Assembly: GCA_021831785.1 (NCBI GenBank)
Contig: JAKBMB010000013.1
Location: forward strand, 43,783-107,782
DNA length: 64,000 nucleotides
Direction: 5' to 3'
Source: Deltaproteobacteria bacterium
GTDB taxonomy: Bacteria > Desulfobacterota > Binatia > Binatales > Binataceae
Part shown: in pieces, positions 34,142 to 44,006 of the stretch
Numbering within the stretch: position 1 is the first letter of the stretch
How the letters are laid out: each line of letters opens with the position of its first letter
The notes under the pieces: generated by a model
Told to the model about the DNA's origin: nothing
Seen by the model: only the letters and a program-made list of their open reading frames with translations
Database searches by the model: none
Program-made: the position numbers and the translations under genes

Positions 34142-35008
34142 TTAACCCACCGCCTCGATAATCACGAGTCCGCCGCTGCCATTGCCGCCGCCATAGGCCG
34201 TAGCGCCGCCGGCCCCGCCGGCCCCGCCGGCACCATAGCCGGTGGCATTGCTGCCGATGCCGGGTGTGGTGTTGTTGTTAGTTGCTCCGATGCTGAAAAA
34301 ACTGGAGCCGCCGGACCCGCCGCTGTATGCGCCCGCAGGAGCGAGGCCATCATAGCCACTGAGCATATAGCTACCTGATGTGGCTATTTGGTTGGTAGTT
34401 CCAGAGTTATTTACCGCCCCTAGTGGGGTGCCTCCAGGCGGAGCCTGGGTCCCAGCCGCGGTATTGCCTCCTCCTCCGCCGCCGCCGCCAATAAAGCTGA
34501 TATCCCCAACATTAATCACCAGGCCGTTATTTCCGCTGCTGCCCGCATTGCCGCCGAGAGCGCCGGCGATTCCTCCAGCTCCCGCGGCGTAGCCAGTGGT
34601 GGGGCCGAAGGGAGCGGGAGCTTGGCCGCCAGTTCCGCCCACTCCGGCGCTCGAAGCGCCGACGCCGCCATTGGCTGCAAGCTGGCCGTTGGCGACCAAC
34701 CCGCCGTAAAAGAGGCTCGGACCGCCATTCCCCCCCGCCGCACCGACAGCTGCGCCGGTCCCGCCGCTGCCGACGACTACCGTATACGATTGACCCTCTT
34801 CTACCGGCACTGGGTAACGCAGAATCGTGCCGGCGCCGCCGCCACCGCCGCCGCCATTCGTGGAAGCGCTAGGACCGCCTCCGCCGCCGCCGCCCACAAG
34901 CATGACACGAACGAGCGAAACGCCCGCGGGAGCGACCCAGGTATAAGTCCCCGGCGTCGAGAAAACGAGCGCCTGGCTATTGCCGCCGGGCAGTGATGCG
35001 CTGCGCAT
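34142..35008 (-). CDS. Glycine-rich phage tail fibre protein
   Basis: This 288-residue protein matches the glycine-rich fibre domain. FSTPGTYTWVAPAGVSLVRVMLVGG is followed by long GGGGGG runs and repeats of GNGGP/GGAGG type through the C-terminus. The opening phrase is typical of this class of phage receptor-binding or fibre proteins. Such Gly-rich proteins can form collagen-like or beta-solenoid bundles. Confidence 0.65.
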   Translation of the reverse strand: MRSASLPGGNSQALVFSTPGTYTWVAPAGVSLVRVMLVGGGGGGGPSASTNGGGGGGGAGTILRYPVPVEEGQSYTVVVGSGGTGAAVGAAGGNGGPSLFYGGLVANGQLAANGGVGASSAGVGGTGGQAPAPFGPTTGYAAGAGGIAGALGGNAGSSGNNGLVINVGDISFIGGGGGGGGNTAAGTQAPPGGTPLGAVNNSGTTNQIATSGSYMLSGYDGLAPAGAYSGGSGGSSFFSIGATNNNTTPGIGSNATGYGAGGAGGAGGATAYGGGNGSGGLVIIEAVG

Positions 35009-35030
35009 GACTCAACTCCTTCCTTACGCG

Positions 35031-35162
35031 CTACTCCATCATCCGCGCCAGGCGCTTGCGCGCGCGGTTGAGCGCCAGCTCCGCGTGTCCCGGACGCCCG
35101 AGCGCGAGACAGACGAGCGCGCCGAGCAACTCTGCCGCTATGGCTGCTGCTTGGCTGCCCAC
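35031..35162 (-). CDS. Possible 43-residue protein overlapping the zinc-ribbon gene
   Basis: A GTG frame of 43 codons with a helical product (AAIAAELLGALVCLALG, then HAELALNRARKRLARMME) fits the gap between two genes. Its ribosome site is weak and it overlaps the previous gene by 25 bases, so it is only a candidate. Confidence 0.3.
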   Translation of the reverse strand: MGSQAAAIAAELLGALVCLALGRPGHAELALNRARKRLARMME

Positions 35163-35341
35163 GCGTCCAGATTCGCCGGCGGCTCCGCCGTGCTCTCCTC
35201 GGTCTTGAGAAATTCGGCGCCGCCGCAGTGCGCAAAGCCGTAGCTACGCGTGCACCATTCTGGTGGCAACTCGCCGGCAGCTATCATGTACTCCATGCCA
35301 CACTTCGTACACCGCCACTTCCACTCGCGCCTCTGCGCCAT
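35138..35341 (-). CDS. Small zinc-ribbon phage protein
   Basis: The ATG at 35341 (MAQRREWKWRCTKCG) begins a 67-residue product with CTKC and a later Cys/Cys-His set (PEWCTRSYGFAHCGG), consistent with one zinc site. The tail is acidic and disordered. Function unknown; a DNA- or assembly-related adaptor is possible. Confidence 0.5.
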   Translation of the reverse strand: MAQRREWKWRCTKCGMEYMIAAGELPPEWCTRSYGFAHCGGAEFLKTEESTAEPPANLDAWAAKQQP

Positions 35342-35355
35342 GTGCCACCCTCCGC

Positions 35356-38300
35356 TTAATTCTGCGCCCAATACACCGTCGCTGCGTCCGTCGAGGAAGT
35401 TGACTTAACCGTAGCGCTCCCGGCCGATTGTGCCGACACGTATACGTGGTTGGTATCGTTGAGCCCGCTTACGAAAATCGGGCGCGAGCCGGTGATGCAT
35501 GCGTTGTTCACGGTGACCGTACCGCTCGCCAACGCGGCCGAGCCCGAACAGCCGTTCTGCAGCGAGCCGGCGGCGAGAACGCCCTGCTGCGTCGCCGCCG
35601 GCATCGCGATCTGCGTTGCACCATTCAGTGCATTTACGCCGGTATCATTGACCGTATTGCCTGGCATGACTGCGAACATGTCGCTTGCCGCCGTTCCATT
35701 GCGCCACCAATAGGACGCAACGCACCCGGGTTCCGGGTCAGTTTGTACATTAATGTAGTTAGCACTGCTAAGGGTGGCGTTCCCGGTTGTGGTAGAGCCT
35801 GCTGCGCTTCCCGCAGTGAGGTTCCCAAATGCATCCTTGCACGCGGCGTAGTATGTGTAGGTTGTGCTGCCGAGCGTGCCCTGGGGAGAGACTTGCATAT
35901 TATTCGGCGGAGCAAGCGACGCAACCTGAAGCTGCGTCGTCCCGCCGAGAAACGCAGCGCCTGCGTTGTTGCTCTGGATGCCGTGGCTGAGCGAGATTTC
36001 AGTGTTGGGATACGTATTAGCGTAGACACCAAAAATGTCCTCAATTGAGGTGACGTTCAGGCGCACGATATTGTCCGAGTTGCCTGGAACTTGCGGCCCT
36101 ATAGCAGGTGTGGGATACCACGGCGTCATCGTCCCGTACTGATTGCCGATAGAGATAATCGAGCTGTTAAGCGCGCGGCCGCAGCAGGTTGCGGTAACTG
36201 AAGCTTCAACGGCGATGAGTCCGCCGTTTTGCTGCGTAGCAATGGTGTTGCCGATAAGAATGGTAAGGCCGCCTTGACCGGGCATCAGATAGAACTGATT
36301 CGGAAGCAGGCAATTGTTCAGAGAACCGCCGGAAGCGCTTAATAAATTCCCTGTAGCGCGATAGCCCTGACCAAAGCCCAAGATGGGGGAATACAGATGA
36401 TGCTCAGCGCACTCCGACCAGGAACCGGTCTCGTTCACCCATCCGCTGCCTGCGCCGATGGTGTCGGATGCGTATATATCGACGACATCACTCTCAAAAT
36501 TCAGCGTATTGAGCACAACCGAACCAATCCGGTTCAACATCAGCCCCATCACTCGGTCCGCCACCATGCCGCCGATGACTCGCATAAGGGCGGCGTTCCA
36601 GCCGCTGGTGTAATAGCCGATATAGCCGCCCGCAAGGCCAGTATTATCCGGGCCCGCCGGCGCGGCGCCCATCTGGACGTTCTCGAACCACATCTTCTCG
36701 TTGAGATCGTCGGTGGTACGCGCTATAGATACGCCCACGCCAGCGGTGCCGATATAGATGTTGCGCAAGATGTTAGTGGAGCTTTGACCACTTACGGAGT
36801 AGCCGCCGGCGTTCGTCGTACCGGTGGCGCCCGGATCGAGGACCGCGTTAGTGGTGTTGGCGTCCATATTAATCCCCAGCGACGGCGTACTGCCGAAGCC
36901 CTCGACGCCAGGAATGGTGAAGTTTTCGATCACGGTGCCGCCGGCCTGATTCAGATCAATCACCGCGTTCGCGCCGTGCCATCCGAGATAGCAGTTATTG
37001 GCATAACCGATATCGACGCCGCCGGACGCGCAGGTCATCCTCACGCCCATGCAGGCGAAGAAGTTGAGCGACTCGCCGAGCATGTAGGTTCCAGGGGGAA
37101 CCAGTACCTGGCGCGAGCGCGGCGTCGCCGGATTAGGGGATTGTTGTTCGCCGCAAGCCTGGCTTATCGCGCTATTGAAGGCCGGCGCGTCGTCGTGCCA
37201 CATCGCAATTGTGCTGCTGCTCACTGACGGCGCATTCGCCAGCGTTACGGCCGTCGCGCCGGCGCCGGCAGTAATGGTGGTGTAGAGATTCTGATTCGTC
37301 GCGCCGGACGGAAGCGCGGTGCCGAGCGTTTCGTCGTAAGCGAACGCCTCCGGATGATTGCCGCCGGTGGCACCCATGTCGATATAGCCATTGCAGATCG
37401 GCGAGCCGCTGGGGGATTGAGCGCATGATTTGTTGAAACTCCACAAGTAACCTGTGACGCTAGGCAGCGCAGGCACGACTGCGAGCAGCGTCGGCGTGCA
37501 CGAAGAGCCGGAGCAGCTATAGAGCAGCGTTTCAACTGCGTTAGGATCGGCGTCCCAGGTTACGACGATGCGGTTTTGTGCCGAGAGCGTCGCCGGGCCG
37601 TTGGTGATTGTCGTCGCCGGGCTTGGCGCAGTCATGCCTCGGTTCCCGTCGACGTTGACGATCTGGTAGGTCCACGAGGTAGTACAGTTCGCGTTATGGA
37701 AAGGCGACGAGCTTGAGTCGGCCGCGCAGCCGACGTAGTTGTACTCCGGCTCAAGAAGGCTATCGACGCTAGTACCTTCCGCAACTGCTTTGACTGTCGG
37801 AGCGGCGGGCGTGGCAAGCGAGGTCACCGCCCCGGCATGCATCAGAACGACGTGCTGGCCGTTCTGGAAGTCGCCGGCGGTGCTCAAGGTCGCGCTGGCC
37901 GAGCCGGACGTAGTGGTAGCCGTGGCGTTGGTCGGGCTGCCGGTGGCGCCGTAGGCCATCACGTTGAGCGCGCCCTGCACGATGCCGTTGAAGCCGGCGA
38001 TCGCGGGCAGATAGCCGGTGCCGGTGATAGCGTTGCCGGTGAGCGAGGAGTGGACCAGCGGATACCAGGTCACGCCGTCAAAGGTCTGCAGCTCATAGAG
38101 CTGGGTCGCGCCTGGGGTCTGGTTGATCACCGGCGCCGGGCCTTCCCATTGCACGGCCGACGGCCACGAGAGCGTCGCTCCGCCGGAGGCGCCCTGGTTG
38201 ATCTGGAGCGTGATTAACTGGCCCGGCGTGCCGCCGCTGAGCGAGAAGCTGGTAACCGGCCCGGTGAGCGTCATCTGACACCCCGAGCTTTGTGCGACGT

Positions 38301-38574
38301 TGCAGGTGACGGTGCCGGAGACGCTGCCGAGATTGGCGATCGTCGGCGCGAGCACCTCCGGCGTCAGCACCGAGAGCGCGGTCGTCTCGTTCTGCTGCAA
38401 GATCGCAAGCGCGTTGTTGACGTCGGTGATGAACTGCGGCCCGGTGTCGGTCGAAGGAATCGGCGTTATCGGCGTCACCGCGCCGAGCCATCCGCCCGAC
38501 AATCCGCAGTAGATCAGGAGCGCCAGCAGCGCGATCAGCGCCAGCGCGGCCTTGTATTTGCTTGCGGTCCGCAT
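35356..38574 (-). CDS. Large phage tail-spike/fibre protein with beta-helix-like region
   Basis: About 1072 residues. The ATG at 38574 follows GAGAGG and opens a hydrophobic leader (YKAALALIALLALLIYCGLSGGWLG); a GTG at 38619 is an alternative. The N-terminal domain is followed by Thr/Ser/Gly-rich repeats. Then comes a segment near the centre resembling pectate-lyase-type spikes (VLVPPGTYMLGESLNFFAC, VIENFTIPGVEGF, NILRNIYIGTAGVGV) that fits a right-handed beta-helix. The C-terminal 200 residues repeat an ATYTYYAACKDAFGNLT-like fibronectin/jelly-roll texture. It probably contacts the host surface. The N-terminal hydrophobic segment is unusual for a spike. Confidence 0.6.
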   Translation of the reverse strand: MRTASKYKAALALIALLALLIYCGLSGGWLGAVTPITPIPSTDTGPQFITDVNNALAILQQNETTALSVLTPEVLAPTIANLGSVSGTVTCNVAQSSGCQMTLTGPVTSFSLSGGTPGQLITLQINQGASGGATLSWPSAVQWEGPAPVINQTPGATQLYELQTFDGVTWYPLVHSSLTGNAITGTGYLPAIAGFNGIVQGALNVMAYGATGSPTNATATTTSGSASATLSTAGDFQNGQHVVLMHAGAVTSLATPAAPTVKAVAEGTSVDSLLEPEYNYVGCAADSSSSPFHNANCTTSWTYQIVNVDGNRGMTAPSPATTITNGPATLSAQNRIVVTWDADPNAVETLLYSCSGSSCTPTLLAVVPALPSVTGYLWSFNKSCAQSPSGSPICNGYIDMGATGGNHPEAFAYDETLGTALPSGATNQNLYTTITAGAGATAVTLANAPSVSSSTIAMWHDDAPAFNSAISQACGEQQSPNPATPRSRQVLVPPGTYMLGESLNFFACMGVRMTCASGGVDIGYANNCYLGWHGANAVIDLNQAGGTVIENFTIPGVEGFGSTPSLGINMDANTTNAVLDPGATGTTNAGGYSVSGQSSTNILRNIYIGTAGVGVSIARTTDDLNEKMWFENVQMGAAPAGPDNTGLAGGYIGYYTSGWNAALMRVIGGMVADRVMGLMLNRIGSVVLNTLNFESDVVDIYASDTIGAGSGWVNETGSWSECAEHHLYSPILGFGQGYRATGNLLSASGGSLNNCLLPNQFYLMPGQGGLTILIGNTIATQQNGGLIAVEASVTATCCGRALNSSIISIGNQYGTMTPWYPTPAIGPQVPGNSDNIVRLNVTSIEDIFGVYANTYPNTEISLSHGIQSNNAGAAFLGGTTQLQVASLAPPNNMQVSPQGTLGSTTYTYYAACKDAFGNLTAGSAAGSTTTGNATLSSANYINVQTDPEPGCVASYWWRNGTAASDMFAVMPGNTVNDTGVNALNGATQIAMPAATQQGVLAAGSLQNGCSGSAALASGTVTVNNACITGSRPIFVSGLNDTNHVYVSAQSAGSATVKSTSSTDAATVYWAQN

Positions 38575-38621
38575 CGCTTTCAAAACCTCTCGGCGGCTTA
38601 CGTCGTGGATTAAACGCACAG

Positions 38622-38870
38622 CTATCCCGGCACGGCGGTGGCCGAACCGAATGCCGGCTGCTCGGACGTCACGACCGCGCCGGCGCTGACGGCGAATGCG
38701 CTCGGCGACAAGCGCACGCGCTGCCGTGTCGCGGCGTCGACTTCAAGCAGCGACTGCGCGCCGTTTAAGCTGCCTGTGCGCGCCTGGAGCACCAGCCGGT
38801 CGCAGAAGCCCACGGCGAGAATCGCGCCGGTCGAGTCGTGAATCACGTAATGAACCCGCGTGTCAATCAT
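38622..38870 (-). CDS. Small phage protein downstream of the tip gene
   Basis: 82 residues from the ATG at 38870, 11 bases after the tip gene stop with GGGCGCG before it. The product (VHYVIHDSTGAILAVGFCDRLVL...) looks like a beta-hairpin fibre adaptor. It ends three bases before the alternative GTG of the spike gene. No family recognised. Confidence 0.5.
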   Translation of the reverse strand: MIDTRVHYVIHDSTGAILAVGFCDRLVLQARTGSLNGAQSLLEVDAATRQRVRLSPSAFAVSAGAVVTSEQPAFGSATAVPG

Positions 38871-38881
38871 CGCGCCCTTGC

Positions 38882-41479
38882 CTACTGCCGCAGGTCGATG
38901 GCGGTCAGTGCAGCCTGGTTGCAGGTGCCGGTGCCGTTGACGACCAGCGCTTGCAGGCGAAAGGTATAGACGGCGGCGCCGCCCAACCCGCCGCCCAATC
39001 CGGTGACGAAGGCGGTCAGCGGAATCCAGCTCTCGAAGTCGCCGGTGGTCACGGCAACCGGATTCCACGCCGCCCATTCCTTGCCGTTCTGGTCGATAAT
39101 CTGCACCTGGATGTTCGGCTCGCTCGGGGAGTAAGTCACGATAAGTCCGCTGAGCAGCACGATGTCGGTGGTACTTTGCACGGACACGGAAACCGTGGCC
39201 AAGGTCGTCATCGCGTTTTCGATGGTCTGCGAAACGGTGCTGCTCTCCGTGCCTTGCTGCGTTATCGTGCCCTGAGCGAAGGCCGGCGCCGGCCCGGAGT
39301 TGACCCAGACCACGGTGCCATCGCTCACGGCCTGCCCCACGCCCAGCGGCCATGTGGGTTGATTCGACCCGGTCGTGCCGCCGCTCTGCGCGGCAAAATA
39401 AAAGCCGTCGGCCTGAATCACGGAGCCCGTGGCGTACACGGCATCCGCCGTCCACAACGGGCCGCCCTGGATCGGCGGCGTGCTCACTGCCGCGCCGGTA
39501 AAGGTGTAAGCGTACGCGGGCACGTCGGCGAGGCTCTGCTGGCTGCCGCCCTCGCCGTTGAACGAAGTAAACTTGAAGTAAACCGTCTTGCCGACCATCG
39601 AGCTCGCGTACACCAGCCGCAGGATGGACGGGTCGAGCTTGGTCAACGAGCCCAGGTAAGCGAACTGCGCGCCAACGGCGTGCGCGGCCGGCGCCGAGCC
39701 GTATAAGCCCCGCACCAGATAGGTTAAGTTATATTGGCCGCTTCCGATAACTGTCGCCGTCGCGAAGGCGATCAGTTCGCTGTCCACCAGGCACAGATTC
39801 ATCCCCGCCTGCGCCAGCGAGCCGGACACGCTCTCGAGCGCCATCGTGTCATCGTAAAGCGCGACGGCGAGCGTGTCGGCCGTGTCGATGCCCGAAGCCT
39901 CGGCCAAGGCCGCCGCGAGAAAGCCCTGGTTGGCGGGTTGGTTGAGCTGCGCATAAAACTGGTAGGTGGTGCCGTCAAGACTGTACCAAACGCTCGCGCC
40001 CGCCCAATTGGCGTTGCCGTTCTGACCGGAGACGCCGACCAGCAGCTCCAGCACGCTCTGCGTATAGAGCGCCGGCGGCTCGAAGATCAACGGCGGATTG
40101 ATCCACAGCGGGTCAAGCCCTCCCGAGTAGCGGTTGGCCGGGGCGTGCGGCTGCACCGGATAGCCCGGGGTGAAGTTGCTGCCCAAGTCCTCGGCCGTGA
40201 TCTCTAGCGTGCCGTCGTGGTTCTCGACGATCTCAACGATGCGCACCGGGTAGGCGTCAAGCCCTAGCGTCGTATCGGTAATCGCGATCACGTCCATCGG
40301 CTCGAGCAGGATATAGCGCTGATCGACGCGGAACAGGTAGGTGTTGAGCACCGTGAGCGAGCGCTGCATCTCGAGCTGGATCACCGTCTGCGCCACGCTC
40401 CCGCCCATCACCGGCAGATACTGGCGCGGTTGCGCCTTGCGCAGCATGTAGGCCGCGATATCGGCGTCCGACCAGACCGCGACCATCCCCTGGCGGTAGT
40501 CGTTGGCGCGGTCGGTGTACTCCACGACGTAAGCGTTGAAGCGGTCCTGGGGAATCTTGCGCTGGACCTGGACCGGCGCCGCGTTTCTCTCCGCGATATA
40601 GTCGTCGTCGGTGAGCGAGTAGAGCGGCGTCAGATTCGGCGTCCAGGTCACGCCGAACCCGGTCTGGGCGGTGTCGGCGTACGGCACGATCCGGAGCTGG
40701 CCCGCCGACCAAACGGCGTCGCTGTTGGTAATCCGCAGCAGCAGGTCAAGCCACTGGCCGGCCTGCTGCTGGTGGTCAAATACCGGCGACAACAAGAGCC
40801 CGTAAGCCGTGCAGTAGCCGCGAAAGCCGCTTAAGTCACCGATGTACACGCTCGGGATCGCGCAGCCGTAAAATTGATTGGTCAGGAAGTCGTTGATGAT
40901 GTCGGCGGGATTGGCGTCCTGATACGTGTTCCCCGCGGCGTCGACGAACGGCTTAAGCGCGGTGACCTCGAACGTGTACTGGTACATCGCGTCCTGCGGA
41001 TGGGACTCGGCGAGCATCGTGGGGTAATTATGCGGATTGGTCGGCCACTCCTGGGCGGCCCAGCATACGCCGGTATACGGTAGGGCCACGCCGGGATGCT
41101 GGCCGAGGAAGTATCCCCAGGCCGGCTGGCCGAAGTCGCCCAAGGAGATCGCCCAGTCCTCTTGGATGTTCTGCGGGTCAAGGGTGTACACCGAGCTGCC
41201 GCTGGCCCAGCCGCGATTCACTGAAACCGCCGGCCCCTGGCATAGCGCGAGCATGTAGGACATCAGGTATGCCCAGCCCATAAGCACCGGGCCGCCCTTG
41301 CCGACGGTGCCCGGCTGCAGCCGGAACGGCTCCCAGTCGCCGAACCAGATGATATTGGCCGGCACGCGCGCCGTGCCGTAAACCACGGGCAGAATGACCG
41401 GCGTGCGCGACTGTTGGAGCTTAAGCCCGTGGATGCGCGGCGGATGGGCCGCCGAGCCGCCTGCCTCGAACAGCGACAT
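38882..41479 (-). CDS. Tail tip/host-specificity protein (RcGTA gp15-like position)
   Basis: The ATG at 41479 (MSLFEAGGSAAHPPRIHGLKLQ) gives 865 residues. A longer frame upstream to 42151 is only the shadow of the peptidase gene. The N-terminal part carries the baseplate-hub pattern PVVYGTARVPANIIWFGDW. Later parts show PADIINDFLTNQFYG with WLDLLLRITNSDAVWSAGQLRIVPY, and QLEMQRSLTVLNTYLFRVDQRYILLEPMDVIAI, typical of phage tip attachment proteins. The C-terminus holds ligand-binding-like repeats including a carbohydrate-binding-like stretch (WTADAVYATGSVIQADGFYFAAQ). It overlaps the NlpC gene as TGATG. Confidence 0.75.
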   Translation of the reverse strand: MSLFEAGGSAAHPPRIHGLKLQQSRTPVILPVVYGTARVPANIIWFGDWEPFRLQPGTVGKGGPVLMGWAYLMSYMLALCQGPAVSVNRGWASGSSVYTLDPQNIQEDWAISLGDFGQPAWGYFLGQHPGVALPYTGVCWAAQEWPTNPHNYPTMLAESHPQDAMYQYTFEVTALKPFVDAAGNTYQDANPADIINDFLTNQFYGCAIPSVYIGDLSGFRGYCTAYGLLLSPVFDHQQQAGQWLDLLLRITNSDAVWSAGQLRIVPYADTAQTGFGVTWTPNLTPLYSLTDDDYIAERNAAPVQVQRKIPQDRFNAYVVEYTDRANDYRQGMVAVWSDADIAAYMLRKAQPRQYLPVMGGSVAQTVIQLEMQRSLTVLNTYLFRVDQRYILLEPMDVIAITDTTLGLDAYPVRIVEIVENHDGTLEITAEDLGSNFTPGYPVQPHAPANRYSGGLDPLWINPPLIFEPPALYTQSVLELLVGVSGQNGNANWAGASVWYSLDGTTYQFYAQLNQPANQGFLAAALAEASGIDTADTLAVALYDDTMALESVSGSLAQAGMNLCLVDSELIAFATATVIGSGQYNLTYLVRGLYGSAPAAHAVGAQFAYLGSLTKLDPSILRLVYASSMVGKTVYFKFTSFNGEGGSQQSLADVPAYAYTFTGAAVSTPPIQGGPLWTADAVYATGSVIQADGFYFAAQSGGTTGSNQPTWPLGVGQAVSDGTVVWVNSGPAPAFAQGTITQQGTESSTVSQTIENAMTTLATVSVSVQSTTDIVLLSGLIVTYSPSEPNIQVQIIDQNGKEWAAWNPVAVTTGDFESWIPLTAFVTGLGGGLGGAAVYTFRLQALVVNGTGTCNQAALTAIDLRQ

Positions 41480-42075
41480 CAGCCCGCCCTGCCCGCTTGG
41501 AGCGCCGGCGCCGGCCGGCCCCAAGCAGCCTCCCACGCGCTCCATAAGCTGTGAAACCGCGCGCTGAGCGGCGCCTTGGCCGCGTCCGCCAGAACCACCT
41601 TGCCGGCGGCGCGCCAGGCGTGAACCACCAGCGGCCAGTCCAGCACGATCGCGCCGTGGCTCACGCAACGGCCGTACTTGTACAACGCAATATCGCCCGG
41701 CATCGGACGGCCGTTGAGCACCCGCGCCGCGTAGCGCCCGACCATCACGAGATAGCGCTCCTCGTCGCGATGCAGATACCAGTCGGGCGGATACCATTCC
41801 AGCTCGACATGGGGAACCACGCCCGCGCGCTCGAAGACCTCGCACAACAGCGTCGCGCAATCCACGCCCGCGCCCTTGCGCCGCCCCATATGAACGTAGG
41901 GCGTGCGCAGCCACGAGCGCGCTTCGTCCACCACCGCCTTGCGCTGCGCCATAACGCCCGCCGCGCCGGCGGACCGCGCGAGCAGCGCCGTCGCGCCTGC
42001 CTGTGCGCCTGCCTGCCGCGCCAGCGGCGCCGGCAGGTAACACGCAGACAGGCCTGCCTGTGCTGCCAAGTTCAC
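41479..42075 (-). CDS. Phage NlpC/P60 tail peptidase
   Basis: This 198-residue protein has a papain-like NlpC/P60 domain at about 45-170. The catalytic cysteine is in GAGVDCATLL, the histidine in VSHGAIVLD and a third polar residue in VVHAW. The GTG at 42075 has GAGGAG eight bases before and overlaps the previous stop. The first 40 residues are encoded by short direct repeats around 41995-42065 and are Ala/Gln-rich. It would open peptidoglycan during tail entry. Equivalent to gp14 of RcGTA-like clusters. Confidence 0.8.
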   Translation of the reverse strand: MNLAAQAGLSACYLPAPLARQAGAQAGATALLARSAGAAGVMAQRKAVVDEARSWLRTPYVHMGRRKGAGVDCATLLCEVFERAGVVPHVELEWYPPDWYLHRDEERYLVMVGRYAARVLNGRPMPGDIALYKYGRCVSHGAIVLDWPLVVHAWRAAGKVVLADAAKAPLSARFHSLWSAWEAAWGRPAPALQAGRAG

Positions 42076-44006
42076 AGCGCCGTCTCCTCGTTGGGCGTAA
42101 ACGGAAAGCCGCCGTAGTTAAGCAAGTTGTTGAATTTGTTGCGGCAGGCAAACACGGACTTGTCGCACCCGGGGTAAACGGTGAATTGGTCGCCCGGGGC
42201 CGGCGCGTACGGCAGCGCCTGCCACAAGTTGATTATTCCCTGCCCGGAAGTGTTCGGCCCATTGACTCCGATCTGGTAGTGCGTGGTGATTTGGTCGAAC
42301 GACAGCGCGTAGTTATAGACCGCGAACTCCTGGAGATAGCCCTCGAACCAGACCTTGTAGAACCCGGCCCGGGTTGGCGCGCTGCCCGGCGTTCCGCTGC
42401 CCGGGATGCCCCAGTTGTAGCCGCCGACGAGGTTGTAGTTGAACAGGTTGAAGCCGATCTGCAGGGCGGCCCATTCGTAGTAGCCCGCACCCGCCTTGGA
42501 GGCCGCGGCGACCAGCCGCCCGTTGGCGAACACGTTGATCGCCTGGGCGCCGTAGTAGATCACCGCCATGTGGGTCCAGGAGTTCGCCGGATAGCCCACC
42601 GCCACCGCCGGCTGATTCGGGTTCCATTCGAAGCCGCCGTAGCCGTAATTAAAGCCGCGCAACGCGTCCGTTCCCGGCGCCTGGCGATAATCGCCCGGCA
42701 GCAAGTCGCCGCTCGGGTTGGTATCAAACAGCCCCTGCGCCTGGGTCTGCGGCGTATTGACCCAAAATTCGAAAGTGATCGCGGCCTGCGTGCCGGGCAA
42801 GGTCGCCGGATCGGGAATCGCCGCGGTGACGTAGCCGGTCGAGCCATCGAAATGCGCGCTGGTCATCGCGTCGCCGGCCAGCGCTCCGGGGTTGCCGAAG
42901 GTCACGCCGCCATTGACCGACAGCGTGAAGCCGTTGCCGGAGTAGTCGTTACCGTTCTGCCCCAGGCGCCAGTACGCTATCGGAAGGTCGGCGAGCACCG
43001 CGGATTCGTAGGTTTCGTCGCCGTTGTAATAGGACTGGATGGTTCGCGACACTCCCGCATTTTTCCCGCCGGTAAAAACGATGCGCCCCAGGTCGAAATA
43101 GCCCGGCGGCTGGGTGAGCAGGCTTGAGACCACTTGATTGCGCGTGCAATTCGCGTCCGCGGTCACCTGCGCCCCCAGGTTCTCCGCCAAGAGGCCGATG
43201 GTCACCTTGGCGCCGCCCGGCGCAAGGCCGCCGTCGACGGTAGTGCCGGCCGCGGCCGCCAGCGTGGCCTGCGTCGGGCCCTGCACCGAGGCGATCGTCG
43301 TCACCAGATTGCCGCCGTTCACGCCCGCGCCGTAAACCGTAATCGGGCGCCCCGGGTCGGTCTGCGAGTCGAAGTTAATCGTGGCCGACGAGAGCACCGC
43401 CGAGTCCGCGCTGATCACGCCGTCGGCCGTGCTGCGGGAGTTGGAGCATCCCACGTCGTACAATGTCCAGCGGCATTGCGTGGTCAGATGATGGCGCGGG
43501 AACTGGATGTTGAGCAGCTCGGAGATCGGCGCGATGGTCATGCGCGCTAGCGCGCGGTCGATCTGCACCTCGGACACCAGACCGACGAACAGCGTGATCA
43601 CGCCGAGGTTCGGATTCACTTGCGCCAGAGCGCTTTGCGCCGCGACGAGCGGGTTGAAGGCGCGCGCCAACGTGACCCGGCATCCGTCCAAGCGTCCGGC
43701 CACAATCGCCTGCGAAAGCGAAAGCCCGACGTCGCCCGGGTCGCTTAACCGGGGGGCGAAGGTGAGCGTGAGGCGATCGACGTTGACCCCGCGCTTCCAG
43801 GAGATGGCCGGCAGCCCCGGCGCGCCGACCTCAAGCCGCGTCGCCGAGCTATAAACGATCCCGTCGTAAGATACGTCGCGATCAAACGACGTGAAGTACA
43901 TCGCCGTCCCGTCGACCAGCTCGAGCGTGTAGAGGTCGCACGCCACCAGCGCGCGGCTGCCGCTCGGCCCGAGCAGGGCCTGCATCTGGGGAGTCGCCGC
44001 TCTCAT
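42072..44006 (-). CDS. DUF2163/BR0599-family tail protein with an inserted LamG-like domain
   Basis: 644 residues. Residues 15-330 match the DUF2163 tail protein (LYTLELVDGTAMYFTSFDRDVSYDG; RGVNVDRLTLTFAPR; RHHLTTQCRWTLYDVGC). The last 45 residues match the conserved BR0599 end (LWQALPYAPAPGDQFTVYPGCDKSVFACRNKFNN). Between them, about 331-580, lies a domain of concanavalin/LamG type (DLPIAYWRLGQ; HFDGSTGYVTAA; FEFWVNTPQ; WTHMAVIYYGAQAINVFANGRLV; EFAVYNYALSFDQI). Usual family members are near 290-300 residues, so this one has a whole carbohydrate- or surface-binding module inserted. It corresponds to gp13 of RcGTA. Confidence 0.8.
   Translation of the reverse strand: MRAATPQMQALLGPSGSRALVACDLYTLELVDGTAMYFTSFDRDVSYDGIVYSSATRLEVGAPGLPAISWKRGVNVDRLTLTFAPRLSDPGDVGLSLSQAIVAGRLDGCRVTLARAFNPLVAAQSALAQVNPNLGVITLFVGLVSEVQIDRALARMTIAPISELLNIQFPRHHLTTQCRWTLYDVGCSNSRSTADGVISADSAVLSSATINFDSQTDPGRPITVYGAGVNGGNLVTTIASVQGPTQATLAAAAGTTVDGGLAPGGAKVTIGLLAENLGAQVTADANCTRNQVVSSLLTQPPGYFDLGRIVFTGGKNAGVSRTIQSYYNGDETYESAVLADLPIAYWRLGQNGNDYSGNGFTLSVNGGVTFGNPGALAGDAMTSAHFDGSTGYVTAAIPDPATLPGTQAAITFEFWVNTPQTQAQGLFDTNPSGDLLPGDYRQAPGTDALRGFNYGYGGFEWNPNQPAVAVGYPANSWTHMAVIYYGAQAINVFANGRLVAAASKAGAGYYEWAALQIGFNLFNYNLVGGYNWGIPGSGTPGSAPTRAGFYKVWFEGYLQEFAVYNYALSFDQITTHYQIGVNGPNTSGQGIINLWQALPYAPAPGDQFTVYPGCDKSVFACRNKFNNLLNYGGFPFTPNEETAL

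Noticed and set aside
41480..42151. N-terminal extension of the tip protein frame
   Set aside because: Arg/Gly-rich shadow of the NlpC gene; the true start at 41479 is coupled to the NlpC stop.
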